From: Hyaloscypha bicolor E
Taxonomy: Eukaryota > Ascomycota > Leotiomycetes > Helotiales > Hyaloscyphaceae
Assembly: GCF_002865645.1 (NCBI RefSeq)
Contig: NW_020194684.1
Span: 5,805,952 to 5,869,951 of the forward strand
Direction: 5' to 3'
DNA: 64,000 nucleotides
Numbering within the stretch: position 1 is the stretch's first letter; each line of letters starts with the position of its first letter. Below are positions 33,281 through 47,300 of the stretch, piece by piece. Below the pieces are notes generated by a model. The model had not been told where the DNA came from. It made no database searches and saw only the letters and a program-made list of their open reading frames with translations. Both the position numbers and the translations under genes were made by a program.

Positions 33281-34250
33281 CAGCAGAACCTCGCTATAGC
33301 GATCCCTGATATAGCGATATCCTTAGTAATACGATACGGCCGTAGGGTCCCGTACTTTTTTTAGCCTTAGGCTTACGATATCCTTGGCATTACGATTATC
33401 GTAAGGTTTTTCGGTCCCAATCCTTAATTTTTGGTGGTATATTGTTCTACTTTAGCCTGAAAATGGATTAATTTATTAATACTCCAGGGCCCTCCGGTAT
33501 CTCTTAGGCTCTCAATCTCACCGAATTATAGTCCCTTGATCTTACCTCTGGTTCTCTAGCCCCTGAATAGCCCAAAAAAAAGACGAAGAGGCATGACAGA
33601 AGCTGATTGCCGAGTACTACGGAGGTATAAGTAATCCTATCCTAAAGCTATATATACTAATCTTACCAAGTGGTTCCAGGACGAGTTTTACTATAAAATT
33701 AACTAATCTACTATTTCCTTTAGCCTCAGTACTCAGTGCAATTACCTTAATACTAATATATGAAAAGATATAAGTTTTATAGGTTAATATTCGAGCTAAT
33801 CTAATTGGCCTGATCTTGAATTAGTACTCTTTAAATGGTAGTAGAAGATATAGTAGTAAAAAGCGATAATTACGGGCGATATTCTCAAGCAAAAGATATA
33901 CAAAATCTGGTACCTTCTCTTCCAATATTATAAGTAACTAGAGCCTAAATAGTTTAATAGGTAATTAACTAACTTTAAGAATTGCTTCCATATTAAAGAA
34001 TATATTTACTATAATAAAGGCGGTATGGCAGATATTGAAAGTGCTGGGCAAGCTCTGGAATCTTGAGTATGTTATGAAGCTTAATGAATTCTATCTAGCG
34101 AGAAGTTACTATCTGAGTAAGGCTAAGCAAGAACATGATTCCCTAGTAACCTCCCCGCAACTGAAAAAAGCCAGCGCCTATACTAGATTACTGAAATCCG
34201 CATATCAGAATTTAGTACTAAGATATATAAAAGAATCCGCATATTAGGAT
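33281..34250 (+). mobile_element. Decayed pogo/Fot1-type (Tc1-mariner) DNA transposon, left end
   Basis: Starts directly after a TA dinucleotide (33279-33280), the target site of this superfamily. The terminal sequence CAGCAGAACCTCGCTATAGC is followed by a subterminal run of related TATAGCGAT/TACGATA words. From about 33,590 the plus strand, read through stops, resembles the N-terminal CENP-B/pogo helix-turn-helix part of the transposase (an RRYK motif, then WFQDEF and STIS), followed near 33,900-34,050 by the second helix-turn-helix region. A 70-codon open piece at 34035-34247 is a fragment of this. The DDE catalytic part and the right end were not found, so the copy is truncated. Confidence 0.7.
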
Positions 34251-34580
34251 TCATTAAGGATATTAAATTCCTGCCTTTTTGGAAGGGATATTAGATTCCC
34301 GTATAAGAAAAAAGAAAAGGAAAAGGAAAACAGCCTAGTAATTCCGATATTTATTTCATGCCTGCTAATATAATACTCTCGATCTGACCCCAAATTACGT
34401 TATTATTATCGGGTAGAAAGGGAATAATAAGACTAATTTCTCCTCTTATAGCTACCTGACCTCGAAATACTTTATCTTTTACCCAGCTCGTATACTAATT
34501 ACCCTCGTAATATATTATTTGGAAACTCGAATTCGGTACTCGATTCTTCCAAAGTTTAGCAAGTGAAATATACTAGTTCT

Positions 34581-34678
34581 GAGATTCGGAATCGGTAGCT
34601 TAATTATGGGATTCGGCGGTTTGATTATAGGATTCGGCGGTTTGAGATTTGGTAAGTTGAGATTCGGTAGCTTGATTC
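34581..34678. repeat. Degenerate minisatellite (GATTCGG-based)
   Basis: Five to six imperfect units of about 15-28 bases built around GATTCGGCGGTTTGA or GATTCGGTAGCTTGA. It is notable for keeping CpG and G-rich words inside otherwise C/G-poor DNA. Confidence 0.65.
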
Positions 34679-37018
34679 TATTTAGAAGAATCCAGCTTAT
34701 AATAATCTTGGTTAGAGTCCTAATTATTATTAATTATAATAGGATTCTATTTGAATATTAGTATCGGGATTTCCTATTCAAGGACTAGGCGGCCTTTTAT
34801 ATTCGCTCCAGATTCCTATATTAAATATTAGGTATTTTAGTACTTAATTATTTGCTTATTAGAACTGTCTTTCTTATAAGAACTTATTATATATATAAGT
34901 AGAATTAGTAAAAGAACTTGTATTTCGGAAATCAGAAATATTAAAACTTCTTTTTCTATAGCTTTCCATTTATATTTTCTATTCCGGGAACTAAGAAATC
35001 TTGTTTTAAGAATACTATTTTCTTGATATATTTCATAATTAAAGCTCTTTTTACTTATAATTCTTTCTGGTTTCTAGATAAGATCAGAATTATCCAGGAT
35101 TTCTTCCTTATCTAATTCTAATTTAATTAGTATTAGGCCTTTAGGTTTCGGTCCTAATATAATAATAGCTTTTAGTAAACTAGAATTATTTTATTAACTT
35201 TTTATTTATTAGCTAAGTGGCCTTTTAGGTTTTCTTTATCTAGCTATATTATATATTAAGAACTTTAGTATTAAACTAGCTGCTTTACTTAACTATTTTT
35301 TAGGTAATAGTATTATATATATTCTAATAAGATATTTAAATAAGTTTTTTCAAATTCCCGGAATACTAATATTTCTCCTAAAATTATTATTTAATTATAT
35401 CTTTTTTTAACTAAAATTAAGAAATCTTATTTTAAACTAGCTTTATTTTCGGTATATTTTATAGCTATAGCCTATTTTACCTGAAATTCTTTCCGGTTTC
35501 TAGACTATAAGAAAATTTTCTAGGATTTCTTTATTTTTTAAATTTTTTTAAAATTAAACTAATTTTGATTTTACTTTACTAATAATTTCGGAAGCTTTAG
35601 TTTAATAGCTCTTTATAATATATTTTACTATTAAAAATCGAGCTTTTATTAGTATAAGTTTATTAGATTTCTATATATCTTATAGTATTTCTTTAAATTT
35701 ACTAGAAATAGTAAATCTAATTCTTTTTTATTAAGGAAATTTACTAAACTATTATTAAAATTAATTAAATTTTCTATATTTAGAGTTCCGGAACTATAAT
35801 AGCTATAAAATAGGGAATTTCATATAGTTAATTTCGCCGATTTCTTGCCTTTTAAATCCGTAATTAAAGCTAGGAAAATAGCTTTTTATTTTTATTATTT
35901 TTAGTTATTATTATTCTAATCCGAATTAAATTCAGGTTTAGATTCAGAATTTATATTATTATTTATAGAAATAGGCTTACTATTCTTGGCTATAGTATTA
36001 TTAAAATTATTAAGTTTTAATATTACTTTCTTTAATACTATTATAAATCTATTAATAATAGTAATTCTATTACTTATTTAATTTTCTTTAAATTTTATAG
36101 AAATCTTTATTATATTTATAATAAATTATTTAATATAATTCTTAATTTCGGAAATTCTTTATTTAGCTATTTTCTGGAATCTTTTTATTAAAATCCGATT
36201 TATCTTTTCTAAAATATTAGATTTTTATATTAAGTTCTAGAACTTACCTATAATTTACTAAATCTTTTTCTAAAGCTTTATATTTTTGGCCTTAATAATA
36301 ATAGAAATCTTCTTAGAAAATAGATTAATTTCCAGAGACTATTTTATTATTAGAATAATTAATAATATTAGAGAAATAATTACTTTTATTTTTGCTTTTT
36401 TAGGATTTAGAATTCTACTTATTTCTTTTTCTTTTTCTTTTATAAATATATAATTTTTAAGAAACTAGATACTAATTTTATTTTCCTAGTTTAATAAGTT
36501 TTCATATATTATTATATCTTAAATTATAAGAAATAATTTATTAGAGCCTAAAAAAAATAGCTAATATTTTCTTATATTTTAAAAAGTTTTCTTTTAATAG
36601 TAAATATAAATACGAAATTAGCTATAGTTTTTTAGCTAATTTTTCTGCTTTTAATTACTAATATTTCGATTTTAGTAATATAGTTTAATTATTATAAATT
36701 TATTTATTTTAGATTAGGATAAAATATTTATTTATTATTAATTTTAAATAATAATTTCTAGTTAGATTTCTCGGGTTCTAGATTAAAAATTAAAACCTAT
36801 TAAATATTATTTTATTATATTTTATTTATATATTTCTTATATCCCGATTTGCTTTAGTATAATTCTAGTATATATTTTAATTTAAAATTTGCCTTTATAA
36901 ATTTTAAATATATATTTAGACCTATTTCTTTTATTATTAGCTAATTTCTTAAAGGTTTATTAGGGCTTTTAATAGAGTTCTCAGGCGGTTTAGGCTCCGG
37001 ATTCTAAGAAGGCCTAAA

Positions 37019-37084
37019 TATAATAATATTAGAATTCTAAAATAGTTCAGGTATAATAATATTAGAATTCTGAAATAGTTTAGA
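37019..37084. repeat. 33-base tandem duplication
   Basis: Two adjacent 33-base units (TATAATAATATTAGAATTCT followed by a 13-base tail) differing at a few positions, with a degenerate third unit after them. The 11-codon length suggests a tandem repeat in the former coding sequence. Confidence 0.7.
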
Positions 37085-38343
37085 TATAGTAATACTACTA
37101 TCTAAAACTATAATAATTAAAACTAAAATTAGAATAATCGGATTATAATCTGGTTTCTAACTAAGAGAAATAAATAAAATACTAGAATTCCTAGAAAAAG
37201 ATTTCAGATATAATAATTAATAATTAATATTAAAATTAAAGTTATTATTAATATTATTAAATAAATATAAAAGAATAAAATATAGAAGTTTTAAAAGTAA
37301 TAATAGCTAAATATATCTAAAATAATATTTATTTACTTATATTAGTTATAATTTATTTTTATATATAAATATTATATTTTTATAAATAATTATAATAATA
37401 AAGAACTAGAATATAATATAATTAGAATTTCTATAATTTTCCTTTTTTATAAATTCTTTTTCTCTTAATATAATTTCCTTATATAGCTTATTACTTTATT
37501 TCGAATTCTATAATAGCTTCTTTAATATTTTAAAGCTTTATAAATAAAAACTATTAGTTATTTTTAAAACTATATTTTTTCTAGTAAATAAAATATTAAA
37601 TATATTTTATAGAATTAGTTTATTTATTAATAATCTTTTTAATTTCCTATAATTTCTAATATTTAATATTTCTTTTAATATATATTAAATTCGGTTATTT
37701 AGGCCGAGGTTAATTAAAAGAATTCTTCTTTTTTAAAATAGACTTAAAATATATAATAGAGAAAATATTATAAATCTTCTAATATTTAAGAATATTTAGA
37801 TAATATATAAGCTTACTATATTACTAGATAACTAAAAAGAGCCTATAGTACTATTAAGAAATCTTTTTACTTTTTATTACCGGAAGCTTATAGCCCTTAT
37901 ATAACCAAATATATACTTTATTTCCGGTATTAAAAAAAAGAGATTTTCTAGATTTATTATATTATATTTTTACTAATATTTATTCTATAATAATAATATT
38001 AGAAATCTGAATCTAATATTCCGGAATTTCTATAAACTTTTTAAATAAATTAGAATTAAATAAATTAACTATATTATTTACTATAAATTTATATAGGGCT
38101 TTATTAGTAGCTTTTCTAATAATAATAGAAAAGGTATTATTTAGTATAAATTATAAAAACGAAAGATATTTTAATTAATTCTTTTTATTTTTTAAATAAA
38201 AAAAATATCTTAATAAGATTTTAATAATCTAGTTAGTATTTTTATTCTAGCTATTTATTTATAAATAATAGGCTATTAAAAATAAAAGCTTTATACCAAA
38301 TTCCTTAAATATTTCCTTTTATATTTCTAATAGGAACTATTAA

Positions 38344-41300
38344 TTTACTAGTAATATATAATACCGTTATATAGATATAGAAGTACTATTTATATAAGGT
38401 TAGTAAAGTTATTATTTAGAAATAAGAATTATAGTATTATAATATTAATATATAATCCCTAAATCTACTAAGCCTAAAGGGGTCTAGTCTACTAGTTAAG
38501 TTACTAATAAGATATAAAGTTATATAACTATATCCCGTATCCTATATCCCGTATCTTATATCCTATTATCTATATCCCATTGCCTATATCCCGTATCCCA
38601 TAACTATATACGTGACTTCTAATAGAATAGCTATACTAATACTAGAAACTCTCTAAAAACGCAAAAAATAGTATCTTCCTTTAATTATATATAAATTCCC
38701 TAATCCGGCCTAGTACTAGATACTTAGATATTAGATATCCAGATACCAGATACCCAGATACCAGATACTAAGGGAATCTTTATATATATTCTCTTATTTA
38801 TATATCTATTTTCTACTCTATTCGTATTTAACCTATTCCTTTATATCTAACTATATGGTATTTATATTAATAAGGTACTTGAGGGCATTTAATGGCTTTA
38901 ATTTTGTTATAAAATCGGCAGGATTTAATTCTCCCTTAATCTATTTAACTTCCGTAATCTCTTATTATTTATATATCTAGTAAAGATATATTATATTAAT
39001 TATTAGGCATTTCTCTTAAGTAATACCTAATTTAATAAGGCATTTATATAATAACTTCAAATCCGTATAAATAACTAGTAGTAGTTCTATTTCTAGTATT
39101 TTATTAATTATAGATTTAACTAAAGTACCTATATTAAAACCATAAGCCATATTATAGAGTTCTAAAGCTAGAATACTTCTAGTAACTCTCTTATATTTAG
39201 TAGAGGACTAGTAAATAATATTAGTATATCTAGTTCTATTTACTAGAACTAGAATATATTTGATTTAGGAAAAGAAATCTCTATTATTTGCAAATAAAGT
39301 ATTTATAAAAACAATTAAATATAAGAACTCTTTTACTAGCTTTATAAATCTTAGTCCTCTAGTAATATTCTCAATTTACTATTAAATATACTTATTAAGT
39401 ACCTTTATATTAGTTTCCGAAGGTTTAATAGCTTAAGTAATAGTTAATAGATTATATAAAGCTTCTGGTTAATAGACTAATATAATATATATTTCTCTTA
39501 TATATTAGGTAATATATTAGTTCTTAATAAAGAGATTTTAATAAATAGTACCCTTATTACTTATAGTAATAGTATTCTTTATAGAAACGGTTTAGAGATT
39601 CTTATATTAATATTTCTATATAAGAGTAATTCTAATAGTATTTATATAAATAATATTTCTATTAAATTTGAGATTATAATTAAAAGTAAGGAATTTATAT
39701 TCCTTAGCTAAAAACTTAGCTTTATAAAGCTTTAGTTACTTTGCCTTTACAAAATTATTAGTTCCGATAAATAAGATATTATTAGTTTAAAGGCTAATAA
39801 TTCCAAAGAATTACTTATTATAAAGTAGATAAGAGTTATAAATTAACTATTCTATAAAGAGCTTATTAATATAATAGAAATAATAAGTCTTAAACTAGTA
39901 GTTCCTAGCTTCCGGTATATTATATAGTAGTTTTATAACTTTTAGAATAGAATCGTTTTTTAGATTTAGCTCTCTAGTAAGCTTATAGGATAAGTTAATA
40001 TAGAAATTATAATTAAGTAAGGTTATTAATTAGATATAAGCTTATGAGATATTATATAAATATAATTCTATAATATCTATTATTATAGTAGTAATACTAA
40101 GAATAATTCTTTAGCTAATATATTAGATAATAAATAATTATATTAATATTATATATTTCTTACTATTATTATAAGCTTAGATAACTAGTCTTAATTTCTT
40201 AAGCTTTTTTTCTATACTCTTATTCTTAATCTCGTTAATAAACCAGGAGTTAAAGATATATATTTCCTTTAGTACCTGAAATCTGGAAGTAACCTTAAAT
40301 ATATCCTTTTCTAGAAGGCTAGTAACTTTAACTTAATAGAAATCCTTATATAGTTTATTATCTTATAGAAATACTATAATATCCGGGATCTTATAAGAAT
40401 ATTCTTTATTATATTTTAGTAAAATAGTAAGAATAATACGAGAAATCATATCTATATTACTTTTGGCCTTATTATTAGGTTCGGAAACAGGTTTAGGTTT
40501 GGGGCTATTAGTAATAACCTTAATATTCCCTATATAAAAAGGCTTTATAAAGGTTAAATAGAAAGCAGTATTACTATATAGTAGAGCTAGTATATAGTTC
40601 TCTCTATTAATAGCTACTAGCTTATATAGTTTATTCTAACTATTAGATTAACTAGTATTTCTTTTATATTAAATAAGAATATTTAAATTCAGAAATAGTT
40701 TATAAATATTAGTAATACTAGAATTATTTCGGGTATTTAAAGTATTTATAATTTAATATCTAGCTTAAAGCTTCTGAATTTCTACTATTACCTTCTTAAA
40801 TACCGCTAATTACTATAATATAATAAATAATAGGGTATTATATTTAGTTATTTGAGATAAAGTACTATAAACTAAAAGAATTAGAATAATACTATTAGGT
40901 CTTATAGAATTATTAATAGCCTTAAAAGCTATTTAAAATATAGTATCCTTATTAATTCCGTTAACTTTGGCTATAATAATAAAATAAATATATTAGATCG
41001 GGTTATAATAGTATTCTATAATTCCGATAAAGTTATAAGCTTTTATGGAAATAATCTTAATCTTAGTTCCTATAGTATTTATAAGCTAAGCAAATTCCTT
41101 ACTAATAAACTACTTTCCGATATCTGCTATAATCTAATTAGGAGAACCTAAATAATTATTAATCTAGTACTATTTAAATATATCCCAGATATATATTATA
41201 TTAATATTCTAAAGCTATTAGCCGGCTTAATATCAAGTGCCTTTATTAATAATATAAAGTATAGGCTTACTAGAAATATGGAAAATATTAATAATAATAA

Positions 41301-44300
41301 AATAAATAAAGCTAATATTATCTTTTAGGTTAAACTTGAATTATTCAGGTAATTAGTTATATTTCTATATTACTTATAGTATTTTATAAGATACTTAAGG
41401 GCTTTTATATTAATATTATAGCCTATTTATTCTAATATGTTTTAGAGCTTACTAATAAATAAATAACTAAAATAATAATATAAATATTATAATTCGATCT
41501 TTATAAGAAAGCAGAAATTATAAGTAAAGAATTCGGAAATAAAGCCTTATAGTATAGTATTCTAAAGCAAGAAAGAGTATTCGAAATATTATATTATAAA
41601 TATATATTTTCTAGTAAAAGTAATAAGATAATTAGTAAGATTATTAAAGTAGATCCCTAGCTTATCTATATTAGCTAAGCTAAGCAAAAATAGAGTTTTT
41701 AAAGATATAATATGGAATTATACTTACCTAATTAGTATACTTATTATTATAGATCTAATAAAAGATATAAATCTAATACTAAACTAGATATTAACTTAAT
41801 CTTTAATAGTTTTATTAAGTTTAATACTATTATTAGTTTACTAGAAAGCTTGGAATTAGTTAGAACTAGTAATTAAATATCTAGAGACTTCGGTATTAAT
41901 TATAACTTTATAAAAATAGTAAATATTATATCTTAATATATTATTAATTATAAAAATCTAAGTATTTTCTATTAAGAATTTAATAGGTTCTAAGGTATAG
42001 TTTTTATCTATTATCTAATATATAAGAGAAAAGGAAATAAGGTTATTTATAAGAATATTAGCTATAGTTATTAGTAGAATAGGAGTAATAGGAATAGCTA
42101 AAAAGCTCTTAACTAAAATAAAATAGGAATCTGGATAGTATTTCTCTTTTTTATTTATTTCTACTAATAAAGCTTTAAAAGTATTATTTACTAGTTTGTC
42201 CTTATTATCCTTATTATTCTCTTTAGCTTTGGCTTTAGTAATATACTATATATAAGTACTATTAAAGTATTTATTAAAGTTACAAGTATTTCGGAATCTA
42301 AATTAATAAATATTTCTATTTCTAAATTAAGTTTTCTTAGCCTTTTATTTCTCTAATATATATTTCTATAAATAGTATTTGGGTTTCTTATATATAAAAT
42401 ATAACTTTAGAATATAATTATTATAATTATAGGACTTGAAATAGTTATTACAGGTTCCGAAGTTATAGCTAGGTCTGTATTAATAATTTCCAGAGAGATA
42501 ATAGTTTAAAGAGTTCTAAGAATAGTATTATTAATTAATAAAGAAGGTTTTGAAATTAGTTTATTATTTACTCTTATATATAGTAATAAATAACTAGAGC
42601 TTATTAATAAGCTAGCCGAGATTTATAAGAGGGTCTAAAATTATATATCTATATACCCGGAAGCCTTAATAAGAAGTAATAATCTTATTATAAAGGAATT
42701 CGGTATTTTATAAGTTAGGTATAAGATTATACTATAATTAATATAGTTTATTAATTAGTAGTTAAATAGTTTCAAATATTATTTTTTCCGGAAATTTAGC
42801 TATTATAAAAGCTAATATAATAATATTTTACTTATCTAAATTTCGATATTTAAATCTAAGGCTTTTAAAAAAGCTATAAATATTAATATAAGCCTCTTTA
42901 TATATATATTAAGAAAGCTAGTTATTATAGAAATAGTCTTAAGCTAGTTCCTTTAGTATAATAGGAAAAGCTCGTATTAGTACCTTTTATAGAAGTTCTA
43001 TATATTAGTAAATATTAAGAAAAATAGTAAGTTTATAATTAAAATTACTATTAGATCTATTATACTTTTACTTTTTAGTATAAATCTTAGTAACTTCCCT
43101 AATAAGTCTTATAATTAAAGAGAATTAGGGATTATTTAGATATAGTTATAGTAATAGTAATAATAGTATATTATTTATTTTTAGAGCTTTTATACTAGTA
43201 TATAACTCTAGTAAAGATATAAAATATAATAATAAAAGAAATAGTAAATAAAGTAATAATAATATAGAAATATTAAAAATAATAGATTCTAGATACTTGT
43301 TTTTTATAAGAGTAATAAAGCCTAATAAGATTAGTTCCTTAATAAAATCTAATCTAGCTATTAATATATTCTTATTTAATTATATATATTATTTATTTTT
43401 CTTTATAATAGTATATAGGGTATTTATAATAATATTAGTACTATTATTCTATTATATAAATATACTACTATATTAAAGGGTCTTATATAAGTATAATATC
43501 TCCGGAAGTTCAAATTTATTAAAGTTCCCTTAATAAATAAAGTCCTTAAAATTATATCTAAATAGTTCCCAAAAGTTATTATTAATTATTTTATAAAAAA
43601 TATATTAAAATAGTTTAGTATTCAAGAATTTAGTTATCTTATTTATCTTAGTAAAGTTCAGATTAATCCTATATCTTTACTTTCTTACTAATTCCTTAAA
43701 ATTATTATTATTTATAAAATAATTAAATTAGATAAATCTAATAAAGAAATTATTTATTATAATATATTTTACTATTATATATTTTATAAGCTTATATCTA
43801 GTTTAAGGTATAATAGTTTATAAAATAGATAATTTATAATAAGTATTATATTTAAAATAAATTTTTTATCTATAATAAGAAATTTAGGAAGTAAAATTTA
43901 AGAAGTGAAATATTAAGATTCCGGAAGAACTTAATAGTTCTAAAACTCAAGAGCTTCAGGAATTTAAAAGAAAATAGTTTTTAAAAGAATTTTATAAGAA
44001 TTAAATAAGAATAGAATAGGATAATTAAATAGCTAATCGTTTTAATACTTAATAAGATTAAATACCCTTTCTATTTATATAACTAAATTATAGATAATAG
44101 AACTAATAAATATTTCCCTTTTTAATATAATATAATTAGGCCTTAGTAAAATTAAGTATCTTTCCTATTTATATAACTGAATTATAAGTAATAGAATTAA
44201 TAGTTATTTTCTCTTTAACTAGAATAATAGCTTTATTCCTAAATAATTAAATCTTAGGTAAATATAGCTTAATTCTTTCTAATTTATATATATAAATAGA

Positions 44301-44337
44301 TCTTATTCTAATCTAAATATAAACTAATTAGTATTAG
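38344..44337 (-). mobile_element. Ty1/copia retrotransposon, copy 1 (RIP-mutated)
   Basis: Minus-strand reading at about 39,800-39,700 gives the copia reverse transcriptase-RNase H linker pattern (G-I-x-x-L-Q-T-x-D followed by the LKFNGG-like region), broken by stops. The segment repeats at about 5,994 bases offset as copy 2, starting with TTTACTAGTAATATATAAT at 38,344 and 44,338. The arrangement fits two tandem elements sharing the long terminal repeat between them; exact LTR ends cannot be fixed because of mutation. Copy 1 keeps more C and G than copy 2. Confidence 0.7.
38533..38612. repeat. TATATCCCGTATCC minisatellite in copia copy 1
   Basis: Repeated TATATCCCGTATCC-type units of about 14 bases. 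The matching stretch in copy 2 (about 44,527-44,606) has nearly every C changed to T. A related AGATACCAGATACCC array lies at about 38,725-38,770. Confidence 0.75.
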
Positions 44338-47300
44338 TTTACTAGTAATATATAATATTATTATATAGGTATAAAAGTACTATTTATATAAGATTAGTAA
44401 AGTTATTATTTAGAAATAAGAATTATAGTATTATAGTATTAATATATAATTCCTAAATCTACTAAGCCTAAAAGAGTCTAGTTTACTAGTTGAATTACTA
44501 ATAGAATATAAGATTATATAATTATATCTTATATTTTATATTCTATATTTTATATTCTATTATTTATATTTTATTACTTATATCTTATATCCTATAACTA
44601 TATATATAACTCTTAATAAAATAGCTATACTAATACTAGAAACTCTCTAAAAATACAAAAAATAATATCTCTTTCTAATTATATATAAATTCCCTAATCC
44701 GGCCTAGTATTAGATATTTAGATACTAGATACCTAGATACTAGATACCTAGATACTAGATACTAAGGGAATCTCTATATATATTCTCTTATTTATATATT
44801 TATTTCTTATTTTATTTATATTTAACTTATTTCTTTATATTTAATTATATAGTATTTATATTAATAAGGTACTTAAAGGTATTTAATAGCTTTAATTTCG
44901 TTATAGAATTAGTAGGATTTAATTCTCTCTTAATTTACTTAACTTCTATAATCTCTTATTATTTATATATTTAATAGAAATATATTATATTAATTATTAG
45001 ATATTTCTCTTAAGTAATATTTAATTTAATAAGATATTTATATAATAACTTTGAATTTATATAAATAACTAGTAATAGTTCTATTTCTAGTATTTTATTA
45101 ATTATAGATTTAACTAAAGTACTTATATTAAAACCGTAAACTATACTATAAAGTTCCGAAGCTAGAATATTTCTAGTAACTTTCTTATATTTAATAAAGA
45201 ACTAGTAAATAATATTAGTATATCTAGTTCTATTTACTAGAACTAGAATATATCTAATTTAAGAAAAGAGATTTCTATTATTTATAATAAAGTATTTATA
45301 AAAATAATTAAATATAAGAACTCTTTTACTAGCTTTATAAATCTTAGTTCTCTAGTAATATTCTTAATTTACTATTAAATATACTTATTAAGTACCTTTA
45401 TATTAGTTTCTAAGGATTTAATAGTTTAAATAGTAATTAATAGATTATATAAAGCTTCTAGTTAATAGACTAATATAATATATACTTCTTTTATATATTA
45501 GATAATATATTAGTCCTTAATAAAAAGATTTTAATAAATAGTATCTCTATTACTTATAATAGTAGTATTCTTTATAAAAATAATTTAGAGGTTTTTATAC
45601 TAGTATTCTTATATAAAAGTAATTCTAGTAGTATTTATATAAATAATACTTCTATTAAATTTGAGATTATAATTAAAAGTAAGAGATTTATACTCTTTAG
45701 CTAAGAATTTAGCTTTATAAAGCTTTAGTTACTTTATTTTTATAAAATTATTAGTTCTAATAAATAAGGTATTATTAGTTTAAAGGCTAATAATTCTAAA
45801 GAATTACTTATTATAAAATAAGTAAAAGTTATAAATTAATTATTCTATAGAAAGCTTATTAATATAATAGGAATAATAAATTTTAAACTAGTAATTCTTA
45901 GCTTTTAGTATATTATATAGTAGTTTTATAATCTTTAGAATAAAATTATTTTTTAGATTTAGCTTTTTAGTAAATTTATAGGATAGGTTAATATAGAAAT
46001 TATAATTAAATAAGATTATTAATTAGATATAAGCTTATAAAATATTATATAAATATAATTCCGTAGTATTTATTATTATAATAGTAATACTAAAAATAAT
46101 TCTCTAGCTAATATATTAAATAATAGGTAATTATATTAATATTATATATTTCTTATTATTATTATAAGTTTAGATAACTAGTTTTGACTTCTTAAATTTT
46201 TTTTTTATATTCTTATTCTTAATCTCATTAATAAATCAGGAATTAAAGATATATATTTCCTTTAGTACCTGAAATCTAGAAATAACCTTAAATATATATT
46301 TTTCTAAAAGGCTAGTAATTTTAACTTAACGGGAATTCTTATATAGTTTATTATCTTATAGAAATACTATAATATCCGGGATCTTATAAAGGTATTTTCT
46401 ATTATATTTTAGTAAAATAGTAGGAATAGTAAGAGAAATTATACCTATATTACCTTTAGCTTTATTATTAGATTTGGAAACAGGTTTAGGTTTGGGGCTA
46501 TTAGTAATAACCTTAATATTCCCTATATAAAAAGGCTTTATAAAGGTTAAATAGAAAGCAGTATTACTATATAGTAGAGCTAGTATATAGTTCTCTCTAT
46601 TAATAGCTACTAGCTTATATAGTTTATTCTAACTATTAGATTAATTAGTATTTTCTTTATACTAAATAAGAATATTCGAATTCAGGAATAGTTTATAAAT
46701 ATTAATAGTACTAGAATTATTTCGGGTATTTAAAGTATTCGTAATTTAATATCTAGCTTAAAGCTTCTGAATTTCTATTATTATTTTCTTAAATACTACT
46801 AATTACTATAATATAGTAAATAATAGGATATTATATTTAGTTATTTGAAATAAAATACTATAAATTAAAAGGGTTAGGATAATACTATTAGGTCCTATAA
46901 AGTTATTAATAGTCTTAAAAACTATTTAAAATATAATATCCTTATTAATTCTATTAACTTTAGCTATAATAATAAAATAGGTATATTAGATTAGGCTATA
47001 GTAATATTTTATAATTCCGATAGAGTTATAAGCTTCTATAGAAATAATCTTAACTTTAGTTTTTATAGTATTTATAAGCTAAATAAACTTCTTATTAGTA
47101 AACTGCTTTCTAGTATTTATTATAATCTAATTAGAAAGACCTAAATAATTATTAATTTAGTATTATTTAAGTATATTTCAGATATATATTATATTAATAT
47201 TCTAGAGCTATTAGCTAGCTTAATATTAAGTATCTTTATTAATAATATAAAGTATAAGCTTATTAGAAATATAGAAAATATTAATAATAATAGAATAATT

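Larger units (their letters stand above)
34251..38343 (-). mobile_element. Ty3/gypsy remnant (integrase C-terminal end) and unclassified RIP-mutated DNA
   Basis: Read on the minus strand through stops, 37,860-38,320 matches the end of a gypsy integrase: the region leading to the conserved GDKVYL-like strand and the KGY.LP motif (here near 37,890-37,950). The core integrase and reverse transcriptase are missing; the copy stops where the copia array begins at about 38,344. Bases 34,251-36,000 and most of 36,000-37,800 are too eroded to classify. Two short tandem repeats inside are listed separately. Confidence 0.55.

Noticed and set aside
34035..34247. 70-codon open frame in the AT-rich block
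   Set aside because: A surviving fragment of the pogo-type transposase region, not a gene.
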